A stretch of DNA of 12,471 nucleotides from CAYUNT01 sp964446285 (lineage in GTDB: Bacteria; Sumerlaeota; Sumerlaeia; SLMS01; CAYUNT01), in assembly GCA_964446285.1 (NCBI GenBank), contig CAYUNT010000139.1, positions 1-12,471 of the forward strand. The letters run 5' to 3'. Under the pieces are notes generated by a model. That model saw only the letters and a list, made by a program, of their open reading frames with translations, was not told where the DNA came from and ran no database searches. Shown here piece by piece: positions 5,673 through 12,445 of this stretch (its first letter is position 1; every line of letters starts with the position of its first letter). A program made the position numbers and the translations under genes.

Positions 5673-8627
5673 ATGACCGGATCTTCTTTACGTTCCATTT
5701 CCCGGCAGGGCGCGTTCTCTCCACGCACCCTGATTTTCATGTGCCTGGGAGCAATTCCCATGATGTCCGCCTTTTCTCCTGTTGATTCCGGCGCCGCAAC
5801 CGAGCGGTTTCCCACGTATATCGAAGCCAAATGCGGCGACATGCAGTTTCGCTATGACCTTTACAACGGCGTATTGCTCGATGTGCGCGACATGCAGATG
5901 ATCCGCGGCAATTCGCTGTTTTTCGTAAAGCCCGGATGGACGGGGCGCGTCTATGGACTCGAAGACAATCCGCGCATTTTTGAAAATGCCGTGGTGAAAA
6001 AGTCCGATTCGATGACGACAATTGTCCTGACCTTCGAGGCAGCCGATGCGCCCAATCCGCCCATCGTCGGCACGCAAACGATCACGCTTTCCGCCGACAA
6101 TTCGATCCGCTTCCGATTGGCGTTTCGCATGACGCAGGACGTTGCGGCCCTGCTCGAATGGGGGGTCGGGCAGATGGCCGCCGCGCCGATGCTGGGCGCC
6201 GCCTTCAAAGGCGAAACAGCCAAGGGCAAGGTCGAGGGCATCATCCCGGTCGAATGCCCCGGCCCGACCATCGAGGAAAGCACTGTGGCAAAGGCGATTC
6301 GCCGCCTGGAAATTCAGTCGCGCCTGGGGCCGATTGTGATCGAGGCCAACGACGAGTCGAAATTGCTCTTTTTCGATTATCGCAAGAACCGCTGGGCACA
6401 GGAAGATAAGCCCATTTTCTGGCTTGGGCATTATGAAGACACGGTCAAGGCGGGAAAGGATTATGTGCTTGAGGCCACGTTGCGCTTTCCGCCGCGCAAC
6501 AAGCCCGCCTCGCAAACCGCCGAGCCGGAGGTTCAGACCGCGCGCACGAAGAAAATCTCGAAGGCGCTGATGCCGCTTCGCGAAGAACGGCCGCTGATCC
6601 CAACGCCGAAAAGTTACAATCCTACGAAAGACCGAATGCCGCTGAGCGGCAAGACGCGCATCTATCTGGGCGCAACGCCATCGCCAGAAGTCGAGCAGGC
6701 GCTTGGCTTCTTTCTGCGCGATCTGAAGGAAATGTGCGACATTGCTCCGGATGTGATTCGTGAGGACCCGCCGGCGCGCCCGCCAAAAGGATCAATCTTG
6801 CTCAGCGTCGGCACGGGCAAGTCGCCAGCCGCCGATTTCTGCGCCGAGGCCGGACTGAAGCCTCCTGACTCGGAGGAAGGCTACCGGCTGCGCGTCACGC
6901 GCAACGCCGCCGCCATCGCCGCGCCCAATCCGCGCGCACTCTTCTATGGATTTACGACGCTGGCGCAGTTGATCCAGGTCGATGAAAACGGCGTCTCGCT
7001 GCGCGGGGCGGAAATTGTTGATTATCCGTCGCTCCCCTTCCGAGGCATTCACTGCCACTCGAGCGCCGTGGCGCCCGATGAGATCATCCGCGCCGAACGC
7101 GAGTTGATGGCGCGCTTTAAAATCAACAAGTTCGTCTTTGAATGTTCGCACATGATCTGGGACAGCCACCCGGAAATCGCGCATCCGCGCTATGGCATGA
7201 AGAAAGAGGACGGGCGGCGCATCGCCAAGGCGGCAGGCGAGAATTTCCTGGAAATCATCCCGCTTGTTCAGTCGCTCGGACACTGTGAATGGATTTTCAC
7301 GAACGATAAAAACCTCGATATCGCCGAAGACCCGGAAACGCCTTATGCCTATTGTCCGACGAATCTGCGGTCGTATGATTTCATTTTCTCTGTCTATCAG
7401 GAGGCGCTCGACCTCTTCAAGCCGCGCGTCTTCCACATCGGACACGACGAAGTCTCGATGCGCGGGCGCTTCCCGTATCGCAGCAAGGACAGCGGAAAAA
7501 CCGCAGCGGAGTTGATCGTCGATGACATCAACAAACTGCACGCATGGTTCACGAATCGCGGAGTGCGCATCATGATGTGGGGCGATGTATTCCTCGCGCC
7601 CGGCGAATCGCCCGACGCCACAAACGCCCCGTCGGTCGAAGAAGCCGCCAAGCGCCGCGCCGCGCTGCCGCGCGATGCTTTTATCGCAGACTGGCATTAC
7701 GACGCCGCGCCGCCCGAGGCGTTCAAGTCGCTCGGCATCTGGCGCCAGGAAGGTTTCGACGCCGTGGGCGCGTCGTGGTTCAGCCCGGTCAATATCCAAA
7801 ACCTCACCCAGGCGGCCATCAAGGCGGATCAGAAGGGCCTTCTGCAAACCACATGGGCAGGCTACAATTTCCAAATCAACGACAATGAATCCTCATGGTA
7901 TCAATACATGATGTATATATACGCGGCGCATTGCGCGTGGTCGGGCGACACGACGCCCTACGAGCAGCTGCCGTGGAATGTGCGCGATGTATTTTTGCGG
8001 ACGTGGTTCGCGCGCAAACCCCTGCTGCATCCGAGCAAGGGATTCCAGATCGACCTCTCCGCGGCGGCCAACCGTTCGTTTGCCGACAACGACGGCGGCA
8101 GCGGATGGCTCGGCTACGGCCCGGACTATGATATGGCGGCCTTCCCCGCTGCGCAGGAACGGTTCGATGAAACCGCTTTTCTCATCAAGAAAAATGCCAA
8201 GGGCGACAGCGCTCTTCTCCTTTCCGGCTCGCTGAATCCTGCGGGGCAATTCCCCGAATCCGTGGAGTTGCGCCTCGATCGCGCGCGCCAGGCGGATGAA
8301 ATGCGTTTCTTGCTCGCGACGGCGTTTCCCGGGCGCGAGAAGATCAAAGTTGGCGCGGTGACGCTGGTGTATGATGATGGCTCGACGGCATCGCTCGATC
8401 TCGTGTATGGCAAAAACATCTTTGGCTGCACGGAAAACCGCGTCGGACGCGAGGCGCGCATTGCCTGGAGCGCCGTGGCAAAAGGCAATGGCAAGCGATA
8501 CATGTTCAGCCTCGCCTGGGCCAATCCCAATCCGGAAAAGAAAATCGCGGCGCTGCGCCTGAGTTCCGCGGGCACAGAAGCCGCCCCTGTGTTCCTGGCA
8601 ATCACAGGAGTGGAAAAGGGCCAATAG
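5673..8627 (+). CDS. Secreted GH20-type beta-N-acetylhexosaminidase-like protein, multidomain
   Basis: This is a 984-residue exported protein. Residues 1-42 look like a signal peptide (basic R7, R11, R18, then a hydrophobic stretch from 19 and Ala residues near 41-42). Residues 47-275 are a strand-rich region I cannot assign. Residues 305-437 match the GH20 N-terminal domain (GH20b: PLIPTPKSY, then GYRLRVTRNAAAIAA and RALFYGFTTLAQLIQ). The catalytic barrel starts at DYPSLPFRGIHCHSS (450-464) and runs to about 780. HIGHDEV (588-594) holds the Asp592-Glu593 pair that in GH20 serves substrate-assisted catalysis. The usual HxGGDE is HxGHDE here. A C-terminal strand-rich domain spans about 840-984. 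The enzyme would remove terminal N-acetylhexosamine from glycans outside the cytoplasm. An AGGAG 6 bases before the ATG supports the start. It diverges from the transporter operon, which probably imports its products. Family is firm; substrate is not. Confidence 0.9.
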   Translation: MTGSSLRSISRQGAFSPRTLIFMCLGAIPMMSAFSPVDSGAATERFPTYIEAKCGDMQFRYDLYNGVLLDVRDMQMIRGNSLFFVKPGWTGRVYGLEDNPRIFENAVVKKSDSMTTIVLTFEAADAPNPPIVGTQTITLSADNSIRFRLAFRMTQDVAALLEWGVGQMAAAPMLGAAFKGETAKGKVEGIIPVECPGPTIEESTVAKAIRRLEIQSRLGPIVIEANDESKLLFFDYRKNRWAQEDKPIFWLGHYEDTVKAGKDYVLEATLRFPPRNKPASQTAEPEVQTARTKKISKALMPLREERPLIPTPKSYNPTKDRMPLSGKTRIYLGATPSPEVEQALGFFLRDLKEMCDIAPDVIREDPPARPPKGSILLSVGTGKSPAADFCAEAGLKPPDSEEGYRLRVTRNAAAIAAPNPRALFYGFTTLAQLIQVDENGVSLRGAEIVDYPSLPFRGIHCHSSAVAPDEIIRAERELMARFKINKFVFECSHMIWDSHPEIAHPRYGMKKEDGRRIAKAAGENFLEIIPLVQSLGHCEWIFTNDKNLDIAEDPETPYAYCPTNLRSYDFIFSVYQEALDLFKPRVFHIGHDEVSMRGRFPYRSKDSGKTAAELIVDDINKLHAWFTNRGVRIMMWGDVFLAPGESPDATNAPSVEEAAKRRAALPRDAFIADWHYDAAPPEAFKSLGIWRQEGFDAVGASWFSPVNIQNLTQAAIKADQKGLLQTTWAGYNFQINDNESSWYQYMMYIYAAHCAWSGDTTPYEQLPWNVRDVFLRTWFARKPLLHPSKGFQIDLSAAANRSFADNDGGSGWLGYGPDYDMAAFPAAQERFDETAFLIKKNAKGDSALLLSGSLNPAGQFPESVELRLDRARQADEMRFLLATAFPGREKIKVGAVTLVYDDGSTASLDLVYGKNIFGCTENRVGREARIAWSAVAKGNGKRYMFSLAWANPNPEKKIAALRLSSAGTEAAPVFLAITGVEKGQ

Positions 8628-8700
8628 GCGCGGCGCGGAGGCATTGATAAATCGGCGTCGAACGGCTTATGCCAATTTCTCGAGATGCTGTCCCTTATTG

Positions 8701-8729
8701 CCCCGGCTGCTGAAAAGGATTGTCCGGGG
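8701..8729. repeat. GC-rich hairpin downstream of the hexosaminidase gene
   Basis: CCCCGG at 8701-8706 pairs with CCGGGG at 8724-8729 across a 17-base loop. It lies 74 bases after the stop codon. No T-run follows, so it is not a classic intrinsic terminator; it could protect the mRNA 3' end or be an edge of the adjacent repeat block. Confidence 0.35.
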
Positions 8730-8732
8730 AAA

Positions 8733-8761
8733 GAGAACAGAATTACGGGATAATGGCATGA
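8733..8761 (+). repeat. 29-base dispersed repeat, copy B
   Basis: This copy reads GAGAACAGAATT, ACGGGATAATGG, CATGA and matches copy A at 24 of 29 positions. It is inverted relative to copy E at 8844-8872, and together they bracket the heptad array at 8762-8811. Confidence 0.7.
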
Positions 8762-8811
8762 GTTGCGGGTTGTGAGTTATGAGAGAAGAAGCGAACAGTG
8801 GGCAGTGGCCA
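8762..8811. repeat. Second bipartite heptad array
   Basis: The units are GTTGCGG, GTTGTGA, GTTATGA, then the hinge GAGAAGAA (8783-8790), then GCGAACA, GTGGGCA, GTGGCCA, followed by GCAG. This is the same arrangement as 1755-1832, with fewer units on each side. It directly follows repeat copy B, and copy E closes it on the far side. Confidence 0.8.
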
Positions 8812-8843
8812 GCAGACAGAGGAGGATGCCGGGAGTTGGGACT

Positions 8844-8872
8844 TGATGCCATTTCCCCCAAATTCTGTGCCT
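8844..8872 (-). repeat. 29-base dispersed repeat, copy E (inverted)
   Basis: On the minus strand it reads AGGCACAGAATT, TGGGGGAAATGG, CATCA and matches copy A at 21 of 29 positions. Both halves (ACAGAATT and AAATGG) are kept. It faces copy B in inverted orientation, 82 bases away, so the pair could form a long stem with the heptad array in the loop. Confidence 0.6.
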
Positions 8873-8895
8873 TGAATTGCGTCTGAAAGAGCCAG

Positions 8896-8983
8896 ATAAC
8901 AAAGCCCAGGGTCAGCGAGGAACGAGCGCCACCCTGGGAAACAAACGCCGCGAAAAGGAAATTGCCCTGCAAGGGTTCAATAA
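8896..8983 (+). repeat. Structured REP-like repeat, left copy of an inverted pair
   Basis: The core (8896-8938) contains CCCAGGGT and ACCCTGGG at its ends, which can pair around an 18-base loop. It matches the reverse complement of 9104-9146 at 41 of 43 positions. A second small palindrome CCCTGCAAGGG (8965-8975) and the following TT-AATAA context are also shared with the other copy. Repeats with CCCAGGGT...ACCCTGGG hairpins in gene gaps are, to my knowledge, common in Planctomycetota and relatives and are linked to RAYT-type transposases. No such transposase is present here. Confidence 0.85.
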
Positions 8984-9059
8984 ATTGGATTCTTCCCGCC
9001 AAACTGCCGCGCCGCAAAGAAGAAAAGACCGGGGAAATCCACATCAGGCGGATTGCGAA

Positions 9060-9146
9060 TTATTTAACCCTTGCAGGGTATGGATATTCTGTTCGTGCTT
9101 TTACCCAAGGTGGCGCTCGTTCCTCGCTGACCTTGGGCTTTGTTAT
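9060..9146 (-). repeat. Structured REP-like repeat, right copy of an inverted pair
   Basis: This is the inverted partner of 8896-8983, with a 76-base spacer between the two. The only two differences in the 43-base core fall on positions that pair with each other in the hairpin: CCCAGGGT/ACCCTGGG in the left copy becomes CCCAAGGT/ACCTTGGG here. The small palindrome is present at 9068-9078 (CCCTTGCAGGG). Confidence 0.85.
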
Positions 9147-9245
9147 GGAATCCCCTTGCGATTCGAAGGAAACCGGCTGGCTGGACAAACCGATTCCCAG
9201 TCCTTATCGGCATAAAACAACGATGTCTCCACATGGCAAATTTTG

Positions 9246-9273
9246 GGGTACATAATTAAGGAAAATGGTATTA
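9246..9273 (+). repeat. 29-base dispersed repeat, copy D (one base shorter)
   Basis: It reads GGGTACATAATTAA, then GGAAAATGGTATTA. The right half equals that of copy C; the left half has lost one base and carries substitutions. It lies 175 bases downstream of the radical SAM stop codon, in the same orientation relative to that gene as copies A and C have to theirs. Confidence 0.6.
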
Positions 9274-9448
9274 TTACGATTTGTTGGTATTCAGCGGCTG
9301 GGTCCAGCCTGCACCGGGCGCGCCTGCCCGAATGTGCCAGATAGCATAAAGGTTTTTGGGACAGCATTCCGTTGTCAGGAAATATGGATTCGCCTAGTCA
9401 GAATCGAGATCGAGGCCACATCCTGATTCACTCCGAAATACTGCCCGG

Positions 9449-10867
9449 TCAACGGGACACGGCTGGCTTTTTTCTTTTGGCAATCTCGCGTTGCGCCACC
9501 CGATATAGCAGTTTGGGAAGATGAGGAATAAGTGACATCACTTCGGATTTAGTCACGAGTTTCGTCCGGAAGGCCTTTCGCACAATCCGCACAACTTGTC
9601 CCACAGTGTAAAATTTCCGCCGAATCCTATTCCGAATTCGTTTCAAGTCGCTCAGGCTATACTGATCTGAATACACCGGACCGCCGCTGCCTTTGTAATG
9701 ATAACCGGGCGTGTTCTCGACAACTTCTTTCAGGGGAGAGTATTTTTCGATCCTGAGTTTCTGGAAACTGATCGAGTCCAGTTTTAATTCCTTCGCGAAC
9801 TGCGCGATATATACCATTTCCTCTTCAGTTTCACCTATGTTCCCATAGATAAAATAGCCGTGAATATAAAAATTGTGGCGGTTCAAGACTTTGAAAGCCT
9901 CGCGGACCTGCTGCTGAGTAAATCCCTTGCTGATTTGCTTCAGAATCCTGTCATGAGGCGATTCGATCCCAACGAGGAAAATTATAAATCCCGCTTTCTC
10001 CGCCTTCTCCAGAAGGCAAGGATCCCGGGATATTTCAATTCGAGTCTGAACGATAAACCGTTTCCGAATTCCGTTTTCGATGATCAAATCGCATAATTTT
10101 TCACTTCGCTTCGGATTTGTAAAGAAATTGTCGTCGCTGAACATCACGACGTCCGCCGTAATCGTTTTAAGTTCCTCGATTACCGACTCCAGCGGCCTCA
10201 CCGTGTAATTTCTTTTCTGTCCCAAAGGATTCAGGCTGAACGTGCAAAACTTGCAGTGGTAGGGACATCCCCGCGATGTCAGCACAGTATCGAAGCGGAG
10301 GTTCGTCAGTTGAACCCCGTTTTGTATCCAGTGATAATCGTGCCGTCTCAGAGACCTGTCCGGAAACCCAATGCGAACAAGATCAGGAAGCGGCCGGTTT
10401 TCGTTGTGGATTACCTTGCCATTTTCCCTATACGAGAGGCCAGGAATATCCTTGAAAGGAAGGCCAGCCGCAACATCTTTGATTGTCTCTTCTCCCTCTC
10501 CCCTAACTACAATGTCTATATTGGGACATTGCTTGAACAAGGATTCGACTTCCTCTGTTGCCTTGTGTCCCCCAACCACCGTGGTGACTTCATCTGGCAG
10601 GGTGCTGATGAATTCGCATATCTCCTTGAACTGCGAATTCCACGCAACGCTGATGCACAACAGGTCGATCTCATTTCGAATAAAATCGCGCAAGACGCTC
10701 AAATTCTGAAACTTATTTTCATACCGAAGATCGAGAAGCGTCACCTTGCCAACAAGTTCCTTCATGCTTGTGGCGATGTATTCCAGCCCCGTCGGAGGAA
10801 ACAAGCCCATCGTCACCGAAGTGTCTCGTGTATATGGGTAAAGAGCCAGCGCGTGTTTATATTTCAT
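9449..10867 (-). CDS. Cobalamin-binding-domain radical SAM protein (B12-binding type)
   Basis: This 472-residue protein has an N-terminal region (about 5-160) resembling the B12-binding fold of class B radical SAM enzymes (FPPTGLEYIATSM, VVGGHKATE at 98-105, VVRGEGEE at 120-127). The radical SAM barrel follows with the cluster motif CPYHCKFC, Cys201, Cys205 and Cys208. Later landmarks are VMFSDDNFF (241-249), VGIESPHD (299-306) and HGYFIYGNIGETEEE (336-350). Such enzymes use S-adenosylmethionine, often with cobalamin, for methylation or ring rearrangement; the substrate is unknown. The classic DxHxxG cobalamin motif is not evident. The ATG at 10867 has AAAGGA upstream; a TTG codon directly before it is an alternative. 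The stop codon of a short upstream ORF overlaps this ATG by one base. G+C is 43% in sampled rows against 62% in the hexosaminidase gene, which suggests transfer. Confidence 0.9.
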   Translation of the reverse strand: MKYKHALALYPYTRDTSVTMGLFPPTGLEYIATSMKELVGKVTLLDLRYENKFQNLSVLRDFIRNEIDLLCISVAWNSQFKEICEFISTLPDEVTTVVGGHKATEEVESLFKQCPNIDIVVRGEGEETIKDVAAGLPFKDIPGLSYRENGKVIHNENRPLPDLVRIGFPDRSLRRHDYHWIQNGVQLTNLRFDTVLTSRGCPYHCKFCTFSLNPLGQKRNYTVRPLESVIEELKTITADVVMFSDDNFFTNPKRSEKLCDLIIENGIRKRFIVQTRIEISRDPCLLEKAEKAGFIIFLVGIESPHDRILKQISKGFTQQQVREAFKVLNRHNFYIHGYFIYGNIGETEEEMVYIAQFAKELKLDSISFQKLRIEKYSPLKEVVENTPGYHYKGSGGPVYSDQYSLSDLKRIRNRIRRKFYTVGQVVRIVRKAFRTKLVTKSEVMSLIPHLPKLLYRVAQREIAKRKKPAVSR

Positions 10868-11082
10868 CAAGTCGATCCTTTGTCGTTATCTGTATGCATT
10901 GTGCGCCACTTGCCGCTGAGCCTTGGAAGATATTCTGGAAGGTGCACGAGGAGAACTGGCCTTGTCCAGTCTGCATCGAAACCGTTTCGCGGCGGCCGAA
11001 ATCCAAACCAGTGGAACCATAGCCAAGGTGGGAATTCGCTTTCGTAACCGCCTTTGGGGCAATTACATTGGCACTTGATTAG
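10867..11082 (-). pseudogene. Possible 3' remnant of a gene coupled to the radical SAM gene
   Basis: The minus strand is open for 71 codons ending in TGA at 10869-10867, and that TGA shares its A with the radical SAM ATG (TGATG), a pattern of translational coupling. The frame reads like real protein: CNCPKGGYESEF, then PPWLWFHWFGFRPPRNGFDA, then DWTRPVLLVHLPEYLPRLSG. No ATG or other good start codon occurs early in the frame, and stop codons close it upstream of 11082. I do not recognise the family. The simplest reading is the tail of a gene whose 5' part was lost when this block was inserted or rearranged. It could also be a short gene with a non-standard start, or a chance open frame. Confidence 0.4.
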
Positions 11083-11238
11083 TCAATTCCCTTTTCATTC
11101 CGGCAATAGAAATTTTTCATAATATGCCGCTAATTGAATTTTCTGGCTCCTGCTCGAAGCCTCATTCTGGCCTCATGCTTTTTGCACCTGGCAGGAAATA
11201 TCTCGGGCAGGCCGGGACTGAGCAAATGCGCCGCAATA

Positions 11239-11247
11239 TGCGATAAT
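11239..11247 (+). promoter_or_regulatory. Candidate extended -10 promoter for the SDR gene
   Basis: TGC followed by GATAAT fits an extended -10 element. The -35 region is weak. Transcription would start near 11254, giving a leader of about 140 bases that includes the terminator hairpin at 11318-11339. Confidence 0.3.
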
Positions 11248-11317
11248 ACAAAGTTTTCCGGCAAAAAGGCATTGCGCCAAATGGCCGCCAGGGTTGAACA
11301 ATCCAAAGTGCAATTAC

Positions 11318-11339
11318 GTCCTGAATATCAGGACTTTTT
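11318..11339 (+). terminator. Intrinsic terminator in the leader of the SDR gene
   Basis: GTCCTGA (11318-11324), loop ATA, TCAGGAC (11328-11334) is a perfect 7-base stem followed at once by five T residues and a T-rich stretch. On the plus strand this is a textbook intrinsic terminator. No plus-strand gene ends nearby: the nearest upstream one stops at 8627. The next start codon is 54 bases downstream, so the hairpin may act as an attenuator of the SDR gene. The rest of 11083-11393 shows no gene I trust. Confidence 0.65.
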
Positions 11340-11393
11340 CCTTGTTCTTTTGTCTTTCGCATTCGCAGTTGTTGCTCTGAAATTTATGAGATT

Positions 11394-12419
11394 ATGATTT
11401 CACCCATCCAACCGCCCGATGTGCCTGCCGGCGGGCCACCGTCTCTCCCCCGCTTGCATTCCAGTTCTGGCCCAGAGGATGCAAGCGCGGGCACTGGCGC
11501 GAACGTTTCGGCGCCAGATGCCCGCCCCCCCGTACTGGTCACGGGCGCAACAAGTCATACGGGTGAACGCGTCGTGGCGCAGTTGCTGGCGCAAGGCGCG
11601 CGGGTTCGCATTTTGACTCGCGATGCGGGCAAACTCGCGCGTCTCGGCATGGACGCCTCGCGTCTCGATGTGCGCCAGGGCGATCTGACCGCGCCTTGGA
11701 CGCTCTGGGAGGCGCTCTCGGGATGCCGCGCACTGCTCAATATAGCGCACGTGCGTTATTCGGCGGTTTGTGTGCGCGCCTGCCGCGCGATTGGCGTGCG
11801 GCGGCTGATCGTCATGAGTTCCACGCGGCGGTTCACGCGCTGGCCGTGCGAAACCTCGCGCGCCGTGAACCGCGGCGAATCCGCCGTGCGGGGCAGCGGC
11901 CTCGATTGGACGATTTTGCGTTCGACGATGATCTACGGCGGCCCACGCGATAACAATATCACGCGCATCATGCGATGGGTGGCGCGTCATCGCTGGATTC
12001 CGCTCGTCGGCGGCGGACGCACGCTGATTCAGCCGGTCTATGTGGACGACCTGGCCGGGCTGATCGTTCGCGCGCTCGATCATCCGGCGGCGGCAGGGCA
12101 TGTGTTCACTGTGGGCGCGCCCGAGCCGATTTCCTATCGCGCGCTTATCGAAGAAATCGCCCGCCTTATGAACAAACGCATATGGCTGATGAATGTCCCC
12201 GCTTCGGTTGCGCTTGCCGCCGGGATCGTGCTGGAAAAAGCGGCCCCGCGCCTGCGGATTCGCGCTGAACAAGTCCGCCGCCTTCAGGAAGACAAGGCGT
12301 TTGACATCGGCGAGACCTGCCGCGCGCTCGATTTTCACCCGCGCCCGGTGCGCCAGGGCCTGCGTGACAAAATGCTTTCCAACCCGGAATTTTCTCCGCT
12401 CCTCAAGCCGGTCGAGTAA
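11394..12419 (+). CDS. NAD(P)-binding SDR-type protein, atypical (NmrA/epimerase-like)
   Basis: This 341-residue protein has a Rossmann fold that starts late. The dinucleotide motif is TGATSHTG (50-57), followed by ARVRILTRD (69-77), LDVRQGDLT (91-99), LIVMSS (138-143), DWTILRSTMIYG (171-182), QPVYVDDLAG (213-222) and HVFTVGAPEPISYRALIEEI (236-255). This order is that of atypical SDR proteins such as NmrA-like and NDUFA9-like members, which bind NAD(P) and act as redox enzymes or sensors. The usual YxxxK catalytic pair is not evident, which also fits the atypical group. Residues 1-45 are a Pro/Ser/Gly-rich extension unlike the family. No Shine-Dalgarno sequence precedes the ATG at 11394, and no better start exists before residue 50. 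The stop codon TAA is part of repeat copy C. Substrate and role are unknown. Confidence 0.85.
   Translation: MISPIQPPDVPAGGPPSLPRLHSSSGPEDASAGTGANVSAPDARPPVLVTGATSHTGERVVAQLLAQGARVRILTRDAGKLARLGMDASRLDVRQGDLTAPWTLWEALSGCRALLNIAHVRYSAVCVRACRAIGVRRLIVMSSTRRFTRWPCETSRAVNRGESAVRGSGLDWTILRSTMIYGGPRDNNITRIMRWVARHRWIPLVGGGRTLIQPVYVDDLAGLIVRALDHPAAAGHVFTVGAPEPISYRALIEEIARLMNKRIWLMNVPASVALAAGIVLEKAAPRLRIRAEQVRRLQEDKAFDIGETCRALDFHPRPVRQGLRDKMLSNPEFSPLLKPVE
11451..11487. repeat. Perfect inverted repeat inside the 5' end of the SDR gene
   Basis: CGCTTGCAT (11451-11459) and ATGCAAGCG (11479-11487) are perfect 9-base reverse complements around a 19-base loop. They lie in the part encoding the low-complexity N-terminal extension (codons 20-32). 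This could be a translational hairpin or a small inserted palindrome. Confidence 0.55.
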
Positions 12420-12445
12420 TACCATTTTCCTTTGATTCTGTTCCC
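12417..12445 (-). repeat. 29-base dispersed repeat, copy C, overlapping the SDR stop codon
   Basis: On the minus strand it reads GGGAACAGAATC, AAAGGAAAATGG, TATTA. Its last three bases are the reverse complement of the SDR gene's TAA stop (12417-12419), exactly as copy A overlaps the TetR stop. It matches copy A at 25 of 29 positions. The remaining 26 bases to the window end show nothing I can assign. Confidence 0.75.

Larger units (their letters stand above)
8628..9448. other. Gene-free, repeat-rich interval of about 820 bases
   Basis: Between the hexosaminidase stop codon and the radical SAM stop codon I find no credible gene. The short open frames here run through repeats and change character within a few codons. 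From left to right the interval holds a GC-rich hairpin (8701-8729), 29-base repeat copy B, a heptad array, copy E in the opposite orientation, a large inverted pair of structured repeats (8896-8983 and 9060-9146), copy D (9246-9273) and a hairpin at 9311-9337 (GCAC-CGGGC paired with GCCCG-GTGC). The two flanking genes converge on it, so it is a shared 3' region. No transposase is present. Confidence 0.75.

Noticed and set aside
6792..7874. Minus-strand open frame of 360 codons
   Set aside because: It is antisense to the catalytic barrel of the GH20 gene and is rich in Arg, Asp and Gly, as expected for a shadow in high-G+C DNA.
8667..9367. Short open frames in the repeat-rich interval that look protein-like (for example TLGFVME)
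   Set aside because: They read through the REP-like repeats and heptads. Such peptides are by-products of the repeats.
10256..11047. Long plus-strand open frame of 263 codons
   Set aside because: It lies opposite the radical SAM gene, whose minus-strand frame has clear motifs; this frame has no recognisable domain.
11134..11397. Plus-strand open frame of 87 codons with a hydrophobic C-terminus, overlapping the SDR start as ATGA
   Set aside because: It starts at TTG without a ribosome-binding site and runs through the intrinsic terminator at 11318-11339. Its residue pattern shows no family resemblance.
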